Shown: positions 1 to 9,577 of the stretch, piece by piece
Numbering within the stretch: the stretch's first letter is position 1
Layout: the number at the start of each line of letters is the position of its first letter
Assembly: GCF_037101375.1 (NCBI RefSeq)
Contig: NZ_AP029019.1
Location: forward strand, 3,391,001-3,455,000
Direction of reading: 5' to 3'
Source: Acidovorax sp. DW039
GTDB taxonomy: Bacteria; Pseudomonadota; Gammaproteobacteria; Burkholderiales; Burkholderiaceae_C
DNA length: 64,000 bases
Translations under genes and position numbers: made by a program
Notes under the pieces: model-generated
Database searches by the model: none
Told to the model about the DNA's origin: nothing
Seen by the model: the letters and a program-made list of their open reading frames with translations, nothing else

Positions 1-992
1 GGTGTGTGCTTGAGCCAGTCGAGTACGGCGTTGGACGACGCGTTCCACGCCGCCGCCTCCAGCGCGGCCATCAGGCGCGCTGCTGAACGGGTGGTGGAAA
101 GAATCCAGCCGCTTTCATCGCGCACCAGCACGCCCTGGCTGTGCAGATGGGCCAGCACGCGGCGGATCAGGGCCCGGTCGGTAGCGGCCAGCGCCACGGG
201 GATGCGGCCCTGCTCAATGTGGCGCAGCACGCAGGCGGCGGCACGGTGGGCTTCGTCCTCGGCGTCAGCCGCCGCATGCAGGGCCATCTGCGAGGGGGGT
301 TGTGCAGAGGCAGACTCCGCATCCCACAGCGCCACGCAACACGCGCTGGCACCCCAGTGCTGCACCAGGGCAAGGTTGAGGGCGTCGGACTGAAAACCCT
401 CCAGCACCACCAGCGCATCCACCGCGGCGCGCACGCCTGGCTCAAACAGTACATCGGTGGCGTGGCGCGAGGCCAGCACCCATTCCAGTGCCAGGCGGGC
501 TACCAGGGCTTCGTAGTGCAGGGCACTGCCTTCGTTGGTGGTGGCGAGCAAGGCACGGGCCTCATCGCCCCAGGCGGCACGGCGTTCAGGCGGCACAGCA
601 GCCACCACCGGGGCCAGCTGGGCTGCAGCTTCTTGCAAAGGGGTGGCCAGCACATCACGCAGCCCCGCCTGCCCCACGCGCTCCAGCAACGCCCGTGCCG
701 TCAGGGTGTCGCGCGCCACGTCGCAAGCAAAGTCATCCTCCGCAGGCTCGAACCCTTGCAGTTGCCCGGCCCAGTTGCGTGTGGTTTCAAAACGCGGTGC
801 AAACCCTTGTGGAAACTGCTGCGCCCAAAAGCGCTGGGCCCAGGGCATGAGCTGCGCATAAGGCACCAGCACCACCGTGCGCGCCAAGTGCGCGCCCTGG
901 GCCTGCGCGTGGGCTGCCACCTGGGCCAGGGCGCGCTGCCACACTGCCGCGCAAGGCGAGGCGGGCTGATCGCTTTTCGCTATGACAGTCAT
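1..992 (-). CDS. AddB-like PD-(D/E)XK nuclease family protein, N-terminal part (runs off the window)
   Basis: The minus frame opens at an ATG at 992 and stays open to the window edge, giving about 330 residues. The visible part has the features of an inactivated-helicase AddB/RexB-like protein: an N-terminal stretch reading VVLVPYAQLMPWAQ, and later RIPVALAATDRALIRRVL followed by VRDESGWILSTTRSAARL. This pattern, a tough-to-read scaffold reached before any catalytic motif, is familiar in the Comamonadaceae nuclease encoded beside trxA. The PD-(D/E)XK catalytic part would lie outside the window, so nuclease activity is inferred from family. A role in double-strand-break end processing with a UvrD-type helicase partner is likely. 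The start codon sits inside a perfect short inverted repeat. A GTG at 1013 is a possible alternative start. Confidence 0.6.
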   Translation of the reverse strand, partial: MTVIAKSDQPASPCAAVWQRALAQVAAHAQAQGAHLARTVVLVPYAQLMPWAQRFWAQQFPQGFAPRFETTRNWAGQLQGFEPAEDDFACDVARDTLTARALLERVGQAGLRDVLATPLQEAAAQLAPVVAAVPPERRAAWGDEARALLATTNEGSALHYEALVARLALEWVLASRHATDVLFEPGVRAAVDALVVLEGFQSDALNLALVQHWGASACCVALWDAESASAQPPSQMALHAAADAEDEAHRAAACVLRHIEQGRIPVALAATDRALIRRVLAHLHSQGVLVRDESGWILSTTRSAARLMAALEAAAWNASSNAVLDWLKHT

Positions 993-995
993 AGC
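979..995. repeat. Perfect 8+1+8 inverted repeat over the nuclease start codon
   Basis: Bases 979-995 read GCTATGAC-A-GTCATAGC, an exact palindrome with a one-base centre. It contains the ATG (992-990) of the minus-strand nuclease gene. It could be an operator or an RNA hairpin at the start codon; nothing else in the window repeats it. Confidence 0.4.
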
Positions 996-1102
996 ACTGC
1001 GAGACGCAGCCACACTGGTGAACGTGGGATTGGTTTCTGTCACAATGCCTGAACTTTAAACGTACACCGGTCCCAACCCGCTGAAAAACAAGGAATCCCG
1101 CC

Positions 1103-1438
1103 ATGGCCAGCGAACTCATCAAACATGTCTCCGACGCCAGCTTTGAAGCCGACGTGCTGCAACCCGGCACACCGGTGCTGGTGGACTACTGGGCCGAATG
1201 GTGCGGCCCCTGCAAGATGATTGCCCCCATCCTCGACGAAGTTGCAGGCGCTTACCAAGGCAAGCTCACCATCGCCAAGATGAACGTGGACGAAAACCGC
1301 GAAATCCCCGCCAAGTACGGCATTCGCGGCATCCCCACCCTGATGCTGTTCAAGGACGGCCAGCTGGCAGCCACCAAAGTGGGCGCCATGAGCAAGGCCC
1401 AGCTGACCGCGTTCATCGACCAGCAACTGGCCGGATAA
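1103..1438 (+). CDS. trxA: Thioredoxin 1
   Basis: A 111-residue cytosolic disulfide reductase with the classic redox motif WCGPC at residues 33-37, the cis-proline Pro78 in GIPT, and the buried Asp in LVDYWA. The length is typical of thioredoxin 1. It reduces protein disulfides (ribonucleotide reductase, PAPS reductase and others) and is recharged by thioredoxin reductase, which is not in this window. A good ribosome site, AAGGAA, lies about ten bases before the ATG. The gene is divergent from the nuclease gene and is followed by a strong hairpin at 1446-1473, so it is probably monocistronic and separate from rho. Confidence 0.97.
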   Translation: MASELIKHVSDASFEADVLQPGTPVLVDYWAEWCGPCKMIAPILDEVAGAYQGKLTIAKMNVDENREIPAKYGIRGIPTLMLFKDGQLAATKVGAMSKAQLTAFIDQQLAG

Positions 1439-1445
1439 GCCCCCC

Positions 1446-1485
1446 AGTCGGCGCGCTGCACACCGCGCCGACTGCCCCTCACTTT
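1446..1485 (+). terminator. Hairpin terminator after trxA
   Basis: Perfect 10-bp stem: 1446-1455 pairs with 1464-1473 around an 8-base loop. It is followed by a C-rich stretch and TTTTT at 1482-1486, an intrinsic terminator with a slightly displaced T tract. Confidence 0.7.
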
Positions 1486-1569
1486 TTGAGCGCACGCGTG
1501 GCAACGCCATCGATTGCGCAGCAGCTGTAGAACCCAGCGTTTTTTTCCTGTCATAATTTCGCCAGATCA

Positions 1570-1594
1570 CCGGTTTGCAAGCATTGGCAACCGG
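1570..1594 (+). promoter_or_regulatory. rho leader with hairpin
   Basis: The 255 bases between trxA and rho hold no gene. After the trxA terminator there is an imperfect hairpin, with CCGGTTTGC at 1570 pairing to GCAACCGG ending at 1594. Long untranslated leaders with autogenous termination are known for rho in enterobacteria. That this leader works the same way is inference. Confidence 0.35.
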
Positions 1595-1694
1595 CCCGAG
1601 ATCCTCCAGGCGAGCCCGGACTGTCAACAGCAGCTCCCGTGGCACCAGCCCCACTCCCCCAAGATACCTACTTACTCCGCCAAGGAGTCTTTCC

Positions 1695-2957
<1,263 letters not shown>

Positions 2958-3110
2958 GACCCATGACAGTCAACGCGGGACTGCCGATAGCAGGCCCCAG
3001 GTGACCAAAAAACAGGCAACTCGCAGTCTGTGCAATAATGGCAGGCTTTTTCTTGCGGAAAGTACATCGGACTGGCCGATGCGGCTCCCGCAGCTGACTC
3101 AAGGAAGATC

Positions 3111-3365
3111 ATGAAAGAAGGCATTCACCCCAATTACCGCGAAGTGCTGTTCGTGGACCTGTCCAACGGCTTCAAGTTCGTGACCCGTTCGTGCGTGAAC
3201 ACCAAGGAAACCGAAACCTTTGAAGGCAAGGAATATCCTCTGTTCAAGCTGGATACCTCCTCTGAATCTCACCCCTTCTACACCGGCACACAAAAGTCGG
3301 TGGACAACATGGGTGGCCGCGTGGAGCGCTTCCGCAACCGCTTCGGCAAGACCGCAGCGAAGTAA
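3111..3365 (+). CDS. rpmE2: 50S ribosomal protein L31, type B (zinc-free)
   Basis: 84 residues beginning [20 protein letters not shown], with the conserved [10 protein letters not shown] and [11 protein letters not shown] tail. The CxxC zinc-ribbon cysteines of A-type L31 are absent, which identifies the B (C-minus) paralogue. In many bacteria this form replaces the zinc form during zinc shortage. Here it lies directly after rho, a common betaproteobacterial arrangement, so it may be the only L31. AAGGAAG is the ribosome site. An intrinsic terminator follows, so it ends its own unit. Confidence 0.95.
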   Translation: MKEGIHPNYREVLFVDLSNGFKFVTRSCVNTKETETFEGKEYPLFKLDTSSESHPFYTGTQKSVDNMGGRVERFRNRFGKTAAK

Positions 3366-3383
3366 TTCGCCGCAGTTCGCCAC

Positions 3384-3415
3384 AAAGGCAGCCCGGGCAA
3401 CCGTGCTGCCTTTTT
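3384..3415 (+). terminator. Intrinsic terminator after rpmE2
   Basis: AAAGGCAGC at 3384-3392 pairs with GCTGCCTTT at 3405-3413 and runs into TTTTT at 3411-3415. A standard stem plus T tract. Confidence 0.85.
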
Positions 3416-3479
3416 CTTTGGTTTTGCATTTATCCTCGGCAGGGCCTGTTTTTATCGACGGTCTTGCACCCAGTTTCGC

Positions 3480-5234
3480 GTGAATCCTCCCACCCCCGCC
3501 ATCGTCAGCCAAAAAGCCGTTCAGGCACTGCCCCGCTGGGCCTTGCTGCTGCTGTGTCTGGCCTATGTGGTGCCGGGCTTTGTGGCACGTGATCCGTGGA
3601 AGAACTCCGACGTCACGGCATTTGGATACATGCTGGCGTTGGCCCAGCAAAAGACCGCTTGGTTGAGCCCCCTGCTGGGCGGCTTGCCGCCTGAGACGGA
3701 TGGGCTGCTTCCCTACTGGATGGGCGCACTGGCCATACAGTGGGCGCCCGATTGGCTGTCACCCGACATGGCCGTGCGCCTGCCTTTTGGCCTGCTGCTG
3801 TCGCTGACCCTGGTGGCAACCTGGTACGGCGTGTACTACCTGGCCCGCAGCCCTGCAGCGCAGCCCGTCGCCTTTGCATTTGGTGGCGAGGCGAGCCCCA
3901 CCGATTACGCCCGCGCCATGGCTGACGGAGGCCTGCTCGCCTTGCTGGCGTGCCTGGGTTTGGCCCAGCTTTCACACGAGACCACCAGCTATGTGGTGCA
4001 ACTCTGCTGCACAGCACTGGTCTTCTATGGCGTGGCGGCGTTGGCTTTTCACACAGTCATTCCAGCCGTTGCTCTGGCCATAGGCCTTTCGGGTCTGGCG
4101 CTGGCGGGAGCCCCTGCGTTGGCTACCCTGTTCGGCATCGGGGGCGCCTGGCTGATCTGGCGCACAGCAGAGCAGGAGATGCCCCACCGCAAAGTGTGGA
4201 CCATCGCAATGCTGGGGCTGTTGCTGGCCGTGGCCCTGCTGGCATGGCAGCTGGATCTCTGGCGCTGGCGCATCGTCGGTACGGAGGCCGGGGGCAAGGA
4301 AGTCCCCAGCCTCATCAAGCTTTTGCTGTGGTTCGGGTGGCCCGCATGGCCTCTGGGCCTGTGGACACTGTGGCGCTGGCGCAAGCAGATTGCCAGCAAG
4401 CAGTGGCACCGCCATCTGTGGTTGCCTATCTGGTTCTCGCTGGTGTCGTTTGGCGCCACAGCCACCACAGCGCCCGCAGACCGTGCCTTGCTGCTAGGGC
4501 TGCCCGCACTGGCTACCTTGTCCGCTTTTGCCCTGCCCACCCTAAGCCGCGCCGTGGCAGCGTTGATTGACTGGTTCACGCTGCTGTTTTTCAGTATTGC
4601 AACACTCACCATCTGGGTGATCTGGATAGCGATGCAGACCGGTGTGCCAGCCAAGCCCGCGGCCAATGTGGCCAAGCTGGCTCCGGGGTTCACCCCCTCT
4701 TTTTCGCTGCTGGCCCTGCTGGTCGCCCTGGCAGCGTCAGCCGCATGGTGCAGCCTGGTGTGGTGGAGAGCATCACGCGACCGCATCGTGATATGGAAGA
4801 GCCTGGTTCTGCCAGCCAGCGGCGCCACTCTGGGGTGGCTGCTCTTGATGACTTTGTGGCTGCCCTTGCTCAACTATGCACGCAGCTACGCACCGCAGAC
4901 AGCGGAACTGCTGCAACGCATGCCTGGTGTGCAGCAGACCTGTGCGCAGACCTACGGACTGAGCCGGGCCCAGATGGCCGCCTTCCAATACCACGGCGGC
5001 CTGACGTTGCAGCCGGTGGCAGAAAACAAGACCTCTACATCACTCAGCAATGGCGGCCCAGCCCAGCCCCTTAGCTGCCCCTGGCTGCTGGTGGACATTG
5101 CCTCGTGGCCCGCTCCGGCCGATGTGCTGAACGCTGAGGAATGGGTGCCGGTCGCCACAGTGCCGCGGCCGACAGACAAGAACGATCAGGTTTTGCTGTT
5201 CAAACGCGCAGAGGCTGCGCCCTCCGCAGACTGA
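3480..5234 (+). CDS. ArnT-like integral membrane glycosyltransferase (GT83/GT39 type)
   Basis: A 584-residue protein with about twelve hydrophobic segments and an N-terminal periplasmic loop after TM1 reading VARDPWKNSDVTAFGYMLA. This loop resembles the acidic substrate-binding loop of ArnT/PMT-type enzymes, which move sugars from undecaprenyl-phosphate carriers onto lipid A or proteins at the outer face of the inner membrane. The C-terminal soluble tail (from about residue 480) fits the periplasmic domain of that fold. It starts with GTG at 3480; no better in-frame ATG precedes it. No sugar-nucleotide pathway genes are adjacent, so donor and acceptor are unknown. An intrinsic terminator follows. 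Confidence 0.65.
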   Translation: MNPPTPAIVSQKAVQALPRWALLLLCLAYVVPGFVARDPWKNSDVTAFGYMLALAQQKTAWLSPLLGGLPPETDGLLPYWMGALAIQWAPDWLSPDMAVRLPFGLLLSLTLVATWYGVYYLARSPAAQPVAFAFGGEASPTDYARAMADGGLLALLACLGLAQLSHETTSYVVQLCCTALVFYGVAALAFHTVIPAVALAIGLSGLALAGAPALATLFGIGGAWLIWRTAEQEMPHRKVWTIAMLGLLLAVALLAWQLDLWRWRIVGTEAGGKEVPSLIKLLLWFGWPAWPLGLWTLWRWRKQIASKQWHRHLWLPIWFSLVSFGATATTAPADRALLLGLPALATLSAFALPTLSRAVAALIDWFTLLFFSIATLTIWVIWIAMQTGVPAKPAANVAKLAPGFTPSFSLLALLVALAASAAWCSLVWWRASRDRIVIWKSLVLPASGATLGWLLLMTLWLPLLNYARSYAPQTAELLQRMPGVQQTCAQTYGLSRAQMAAFQYHGGLTLQPVAENKTSTSLSNGGPAQPLSCPWLLVDIASWPAPADVLNAEEWVPVATVPRPTDKNDQVLLFKRAEAAPSAD

Positions 5235-5271
5235 CCCCGTCACAGCTGTCGCGCCTTCGCCGACGCTTCAC

Positions 5272-5301
5272 GCTGCCGTCTGTTCGCAGGCAGCTTTTTT
5301 T
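5272..5301 (+). terminator. Intrinsic terminator abutting the MATE start codon
   Basis: GCTGCC (5272-5277) pairs with GGCAGC (5289-5294) around an 11-base loop and is followed by seven T (5295-5301). It ends five bases before the ATG at 5307. Confidence 0.8.
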
Positions 5302-5306
5302 AAGAC

Positions 5307-6713
5307 ATGACAGTACAACACTCGCCCCCTACCTCTGTATCGGCAGAGCTTCCCACCATCACGCGCCATGCGGGCACCGTCCTGGCCGGGCAACTGGCAG
5401 TGATGGCTTTTGGCGTGACAGATACGCTGGTGGCGGGCCGCAGTGGTGAAGGGGCGCTGGCCGCACTTTCTGTCGGCTCTGCCATCTTCATCAGCATCTA
5501 CGTTGCATTGATGGGCGTGTTGCAAGCTCTCATGCCCGTGTGGGCGCAGCAGCGCGGTGCGGGCCAGCTCTTGGCGTTGGGCCAGTCAGTTCGTCAGTCG
5601 CTCTACCTTTGCCTGCTGGCAAGTGTCATAGGCATGGCTCTGTTGCTGTCTCCAGCCCCGCTGCTGCGGTGGACAGAAATTCCTGCAGCCCTGCGTGCCG
5701 ATGTGGAGACCTATCTCGCCATCCTGGCTTTTGCTCTGCCTGCCGCCCTGCTGTTTCGCATTTACAGCACCCTGAATCAGGCTTTGGGCAAACCGCAGCT
5801 GGTAACCTGGCTTCAGGTGGGCTCCATGTTCGTCAAGATTCCGCTGTCCATCTGGTTCACCCTGGGAGGCTGGGGGTTGCCCGCGCAGGGGGTGGCTGGC
5901 TGCGCGTGGGCCACGCTGGTGGTGAACTACACGATGCTGGGGCTGGCATGGTGGCTGGTCAAGACTCAGGACATCTACACCCCCCTGCAACTGTGGCGCG
6001 CGCTGGAGCGCCCCCACGGTCCGACACTGCGCGGCTTTGTCCAGCTGGGGGTGCCAGCGGGCCTGGCCATCATGGTAGAAGTGACCTCCTTCACGCTCAT
6101 GGCGCTGTTTATCGCACGGCAAGGCACCACGGCAGCAGCAGCGCACCAGATTGCATCGAACGTTGCAGCATTGCTGTACATGGTGCCCCTGTCGCTCGCC
6201 ATTGCATCAAGCACGCGGGTGGGCTACTGGCTGGGCGCAGGCCACGCCCGCTATGCCCGCAAGGTAGTGCACATGGGTTTTTCGCTTTCAGCGCTTACAG
6301 GTATTGCGCTGGCAGCTATTCTTTTTATAGCAAAGGAAGGAATTGCCTCGCTGTACTCCAGCAGCACCGCAGTGACAGGCGTGGCTGCAGGGCTCTTGCT
6401 GTGGGTGGCGGCCTACCATGTGGCCGATGCCAGCCAGACATTCTGCGTGTTCGTACTGCGCTGCTATCGTATTACGGTGGCACCGCTGGTGGTGTACAGC
6501 GTCCTGCTGTGGGGCCTCGGATTGGGGGGCGGTTACCTGCTGGCGTATGGCCCGTGGCAGATCACCACTGCCGAACTGGGAGCCCAGGTCAGCCCCACCC
6601 CCTTCTGGGCCTGCAGCGCCTTGGCACTCCTTGTCACAGCGGTGGCCTTTGTGCTGATGCTCAGCAGGGCTGCTGCCAAGGCAGCAGATACGCCCCCATC
6701 CCGTTCAGCGTAA
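5307..6713 (+). CDS. MATE family efflux transporter (NorM/DinF-like)
   Basis: A 468-residue protein with about twelve membrane segments. It opens with the family signature HAGTVLAGQLAVMAFGVTDT and has the second-half counterpart LQLGVPAGLAIMVEVTSF, the internal pseudo-twofold of MATE proteins. Members export cationic drugs or metabolites in exchange for Na+ or H+; the substrate cannot be read from sequence. Translation signals are poor: a terminator T tract lies immediately upstream and no clear ribosome site is seen. Its 3' end overlaps the 3' end of phoR by 9 bases, tail to tail. Residues about 326-341 come from a dispersed repeat copy (6284-6330). Confidence 0.85.
   Translation: MTVQHSPPTSVSAELPTITRHAGTVLAGQLAVMAFGVTDTLVAGRSGEGALAALSVGSAIFISIYVALMGVLQALMPVWAQQRGAGQLLALGQSVRQSLYLCLLASVIGMALLLSPAPLLRWTEIPAALRADVETYLAILAFALPAALLFRIYSTLNQALGKPQLVTWLQVGSMFVKIPLSIWFTLGGWGLPAQGVAGCAWATLVVNYTMLGLAWWLVKTQDIYTPLQLWRALERPHGPTLRGFVQLGVPAGLAIMVEVTSFTLMALFIARQGTTAAAAHQIASNVAALLYMVPLSLAIASSTRVGYWLGAGHARYARKVVHMGFSLSALTGIALAAILFIAKEGIASLYSSSTAVTGVAAGLLLWVAAYHVADASQTFCVFVLRCYRITVAPLVVYSVLLWGLGLGGGYLLAYGPWQITTAELGAQVSPTPFWACSALALLVTAVAFVLMLSRAAAKAADTPPSRSA
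6284..6330 (-). repeat. Dispersed palindromic coding repeat, copy E (inside the MATE gene)
   Basis: Read on the minus strand it has CTATAAAAAGAATAGCTG, then CCAGCGC, then TAAGCGCTG. It aligns gap-free with six other copies in the window. It is antisense to the host gene, whose sense strand reads ALAAILFIA across it. Confidence 0.75.
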
Positions 6714-8030
6714 ACGGTTGGCAGGGAAAGTGACCGAGAACACCGAACCCTTGCCCACCTCGCTGGCAATGTCCAGCTGCGCCCCGTGCCGCTGCAGCAC
6801 ATGCTTGACGATCGCCAATCCCAGCCCCGTACCACCGGTTTCGCGTGAGCGGCTGCGGTCCACCCGGTAAAAGCGCTCCGTCAGGCGGGGGATATGCTCA
6901 GGAGCAATACCAGGCCCCGTGTCTTTAACGCAGAAATGGGCCGAGCCATCGCCACCGCGCTGCCAGGACACCGTGATGGAGCCCCCCGCAGGGGTGTACC
7001 GGATGGCGTTGCTGATGATGTTGGATAGCGCGCTTTGCAGCTCCACCGCCACGCCCGCGATCTCGCCCATGTCCTTGAGGGCGCTGGCAGGCGGAAACTC
7101 CAGCACATGCAGGCGTGACTGGTTCTGGGTGAGCAGCGCTGACAAGGCGCGACCTTCATCCTCGCAACGCTGCATGAGCACTTGCACGGGCGTCCATTCC
7201 GACACGCCCGGCAGTGGACTCCCCTCCAGACGAGAGAGGGTGAGCAAATCCTGCACCACGCTTTGCATGCGCGAGGCCTGCTGCGCCATCATGCCCAGGT
7301 AGCGCCCGCGCTCGTCTGCCGACAAAGGCAATGTCTGGAGGGTTTCCACAAACCCGATCAGCACCGTGAGCGGTGTGCGGATCTCGTGGGAGACGTTGGC
7401 AACAAAGTCGCGGCGCATCGCGTCGGCCTGCTCCAGCGCGGTGACGTCGCGCGAGAGCAGGAGCTTGCGGCCATCGCCATAGGGATGCAGGTGAACGGAG
7501 ATGCGCACGGGCCGCGAGGGTTTGCTGTCCCGCCCCTGCAGCACCACATCGTGCGAAAAATCGTGCGCTGCGTAGTAGGCACTGAAGTCCGGATCGCGCA
7601 CCAGATTGCCAATGAACTGCATCACGTCGCGCTGGGCATCGATGCCGAACTGGCTGGCCGCAATCTGATTGCACCACTCGATGTGTCCCTCGCGGTCGAG
7701 CAGCACCACGCCGTTCGGGGTGGCCTGCAATGCCGCCAGAATTTCCTGCAGGCGGCTTTGGCTGTCCTGTTCCTTGGCTTCACTCTGACGCAGCAGCCGA
7801 CGTGCACGGTCTGCCGCCTCGCCCCACATGCCGCGCATGGAAGGGGCTTTTGCCAGGTCACCCGTCCGCAGCCAGCGCAGCACACGCGCCCCACGGGACA
7901 GATCCCACACAAACCATGCCCACGCGGCCACAGCCGCGCCAATGGCAGCCCCCCAGGGCCCTGCCCTCCACCAGCCCAAGCCACCACCCACCAATTGCCA
8001 GCTCAGGAAAAAAACAAATCGCCACAACAT
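6705..8030 (-). CDS. phoR: Phosphate regulon sensor histidine kinase PhoR
   Basis: 441 residues: two N-terminal hydrophobic segments (about 5-45), a PAS region (about 95-190, ILAALQATPNGVVLLDREGHIEWCN), the HisKA box VSHEIRTPL with the phospho-acceptor His near residue 214, and the HATPase domain with NIISNAIRYTP, DTGPGIAPEH and GGTGLGLAIVKH. It phosphorylates PhoB under phosphate limitation and is kept in check through Pst and PhoU. The order pst-phoU-phoB-phoR is kept, but a strong terminator lies between phoB and phoR, so phoR may be expressed at a lower level or from its own promoter. Confidence 0.95.
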   Translation of the reverse strand: MLWRFVFFLSWQLVGGGLGWWRAGPWGAAIGAAVAAWAWFVWDLSRGARVLRWLRTGDLAKAPSMRGMWGEAADRARRLLRQSEAKEQDSQSRLQEILAALQATPNGVVLLDREGHIEWCNQIAASQFGIDAQRDVMQFIGNLVRDPDFSAYYAAHDFSHDVVLQGRDSKPSRPVRISVHLHPYGDGRKLLLSRDVTALEQADAMRRDFVANVSHEIRTPLTVLIGFVETLQTLPLSADERGRYLGMMAQQASRMQSVVQDLLTLSRLEGSPLPGVSEWTPVQVLMQRCEDEGRALSALLTQNQSRLHVLEFPPASALKDMGEIAGVAVELQSALSNIISNAIRYTPAGGSITVSWQRGGDGSAHFCVKDTGPGIAPEHIPRLTERFYRVDRSRSRETGGTGLGLAIVKHVLQRHGAQLDIASEVGKGSVFSVTFPANRLR

Positions 8031-8050
8031 GCGGGACGCACCGCTTTCTC

Positions 8051-8084
8051 AAAAAAAGCAGGCCACGCATCGCTGCGGGCCTGC
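8051..8084 (-). terminator. Intrinsic terminator between phoB and phoR
   Basis: On the minus strand GCAGGCC (8084-8078) pairs with GGCCTGC (8064-8058), followed by seven T (8057-8051). A second small hairpin, AGCCACT/AGTGGCT, lies just before it at 8089-8107. Confidence 0.85.
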
Positions 8085-8140
8085 AGGCAGCCACTTCAGG
8101 AGTGGCTATTCATTGATCAAGAGAACCACCGGGCCACTAC

Positions 8141-8848
8141 TCAGGCCTGCATCAAGGCTTGGGGCTGTCCCGTCAGGCGGTATCCCGCCCCACGCACTGT
8201 TTCCACCATCACGCCAGCACTTCCCAAGGCTTCGCGCAGGCGTTTCACATGTACGTCCACGGTGCGCTCTTCGATAAAGACGTGGTCACCCCACACCTTG
8301 TCGAGCAATTGCGAGCGGCTATGCACCCGCTCGGAGTGCTTCATGAGGAAGTGCAACAGCTTGAACTCGGTCGGCCCGACCTTGAGGGGCTGGCCCTGGA
8401 AGGACACCCGGTAGGTGGCAGCATCCAGCACCAGATCACCGATGGTGACGCTGTCGTTCACCTGCTCCGGCGCGCGGCGGCGCAGCACCGCACGAATGCG
8501 GGCGAGCAGCTCCTGCGTGGAGAAGGGCTTGGTGATGTAGTCATCAGCCCCCGCATCCAGCCCTGCCACCTTGTCAGGCTCATCGCCACGGGCTGTGAGC
8601 ATGATGATGGGGATGGGCTTGATACGGCTGTCTGCACGCCACTTGCGTGCCAGCTGCAAGCCACTTTGGCCAGGCAACATCCAGTCCAGCAGGATCACAT
8701 CGGGCAGCACCGCATCCAGCTCACGCTGCGCAGACTCACCATCCTCCGACCAAATGGGCTGGAAGCCGTTGTGCCGCAGGTTCACGGCAATCAGTTCGGC
8801 AATCGCGGGTTCGTCTTCAACGATCAGCACCCGGGGCATTTTCTTCAT
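8141..8848 (-). CDS. phoB: Phosphate regulon response regulator PhoB
   Basis: 235 residues. The receiver domain has the acidic pocket EDEP, the phospho-acceptor Asp55 in VILLDWMLPG, and the conserved Lys in YITKPFSTQELLAR. The C-terminal OmpR/PhoB winged helix contains VGPTEFKLLHFLMKHSERVHSRSQ and EERTVDVHVKRLR. Phosphorylated PhoB binds Pho boxes; three candidates occur in this window (before pstS, ppk and the olsB-like operon). The ribosome site GGAGGGG precedes the ATG. The gene follows phoU by 15 bases and is followed by a terminator. Confidence 0.97.
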   Translation of the reverse strand: MKKMPRVLIVEDEPAIAELIAVNLRHNGFQPIWSEDGESAQRELDAVLPDVILLDWMLPGQSGLQLARKWRADSRIKPIPIIMLTARGDEPDKVAGLDAGADDYITKPFSTQELLARIRAVLRRRAPEQVNDSVTIGDLVLDAATYRVSFQGQPLKVGPTEFKLLHFLMKHSERVHSRSQLLDKVWGDHVFIEERTVDVHVKRLREALGSAGVMVETVRGAGYRLTGQPQALMQA

Positions 8849-8863
8849 GTCAACGCCCCTCCT

Positions 8864-9568
8864 TCACTGCAACACGGTCGATTCAATATCGTCCATCGCC
8901 GCGTGACGGACGTCCTTGCCCTTGACCAGATAGATGATGAGTTCAGCCACATTCTTGGAATGGTCACCGATGCGCTCGATGGCCTTGGCCAGGAACAGCA
9001 GGTCCAGGCTGGCAGAGATGGTACGGGGGTCTTCCATCATGTAGGTCACCAGCTTGCGCACAAAGCCGTCGAACTCCTTGTCGATCAGGTCATCCTCCTT
9101 GAGGATGGCAAGCGCGGCCTTGGTGTCCAGACGGGCAAACGCATCGAGCGCCTTGCGCAGCAGGCCCGAAGCCAGGTCTGCCGCCACACGCAGATCGCTG
9201 GAGGGCAGTGCGCGTGCAGCGCCACTTTCGATGATGGACTTGACCATGCGGGCCATCTTGTGGGCCTCGTCCCCCATACGCTCCAGATTGGCGGTGGCCT
9301 TGGAGAAGGCGATCAGCAAGCGCAGATCACGCGCTGTGGGCTGGCGGCGGGCGATGATGGAGGAGAGTTCGTGGTCGATCTCCACTTCCATCGCATTCAC
9401 GCGCTGCTCCATGGCAGCCACCTGCTCCACAGCTTCCATGCTGAACTGGGACAAGGCGTAGATGGCCTGGCGAATCTGCGACTCCACCAGCCCACCCAGT
9501 TCCATCACCCGGGATGAAACGCTGTTGAGCTCACTGTCAAACTGGGTGGAGAGATGTTTTTCTGGCAT
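8864..9568 (-). CDS. phoU: Phosphate signalling protein PhoU
   Basis: 234 residues, the usual length for a two-repeat three-helix-bundle PhoU. The N-terminus QFDSELNSVSSRVMELGGLVE and the paired metal-binding-type motifs ERMGDEAHKMARM and ERIGDHSKNVAELI mark the two halves. PhoU links Pst transporter state to PhoR, silencing the Pho regulon when phosphate is ample. It lies 9 bases after pstB and before phoB, in the canonical order. Confidence 0.97.
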   Translation of the reverse strand: MPEKHLSTQFDSELNSVSSRVMELGGLVESQIRQAIYALSQFSMEAVEQVAAMEQRVNAMEVEIDHELSSIIARRQPTARDLRLLIAFSKATANLERMGDEAHKMARMVKSIIESGAARALPSSDLRVAADLASGLLRKALDAFARLDTKAALAILKEDDLIDKEFDGFVRKLVTYMMEDPRTISASLDLLFLAKAIERIGDHSKNVAELIIYLVKGKDVRHAAMDDIESTVLQ

Positions 9569-9577
9569 GGTGTCTCC

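Noticed and set aside
1575..1694. 40-codon N-terminal extension of rho
   Set aside because: The family starts at the ATG at 1695, which has its own strong ribosome site; the extension lies in the leader hairpin region.
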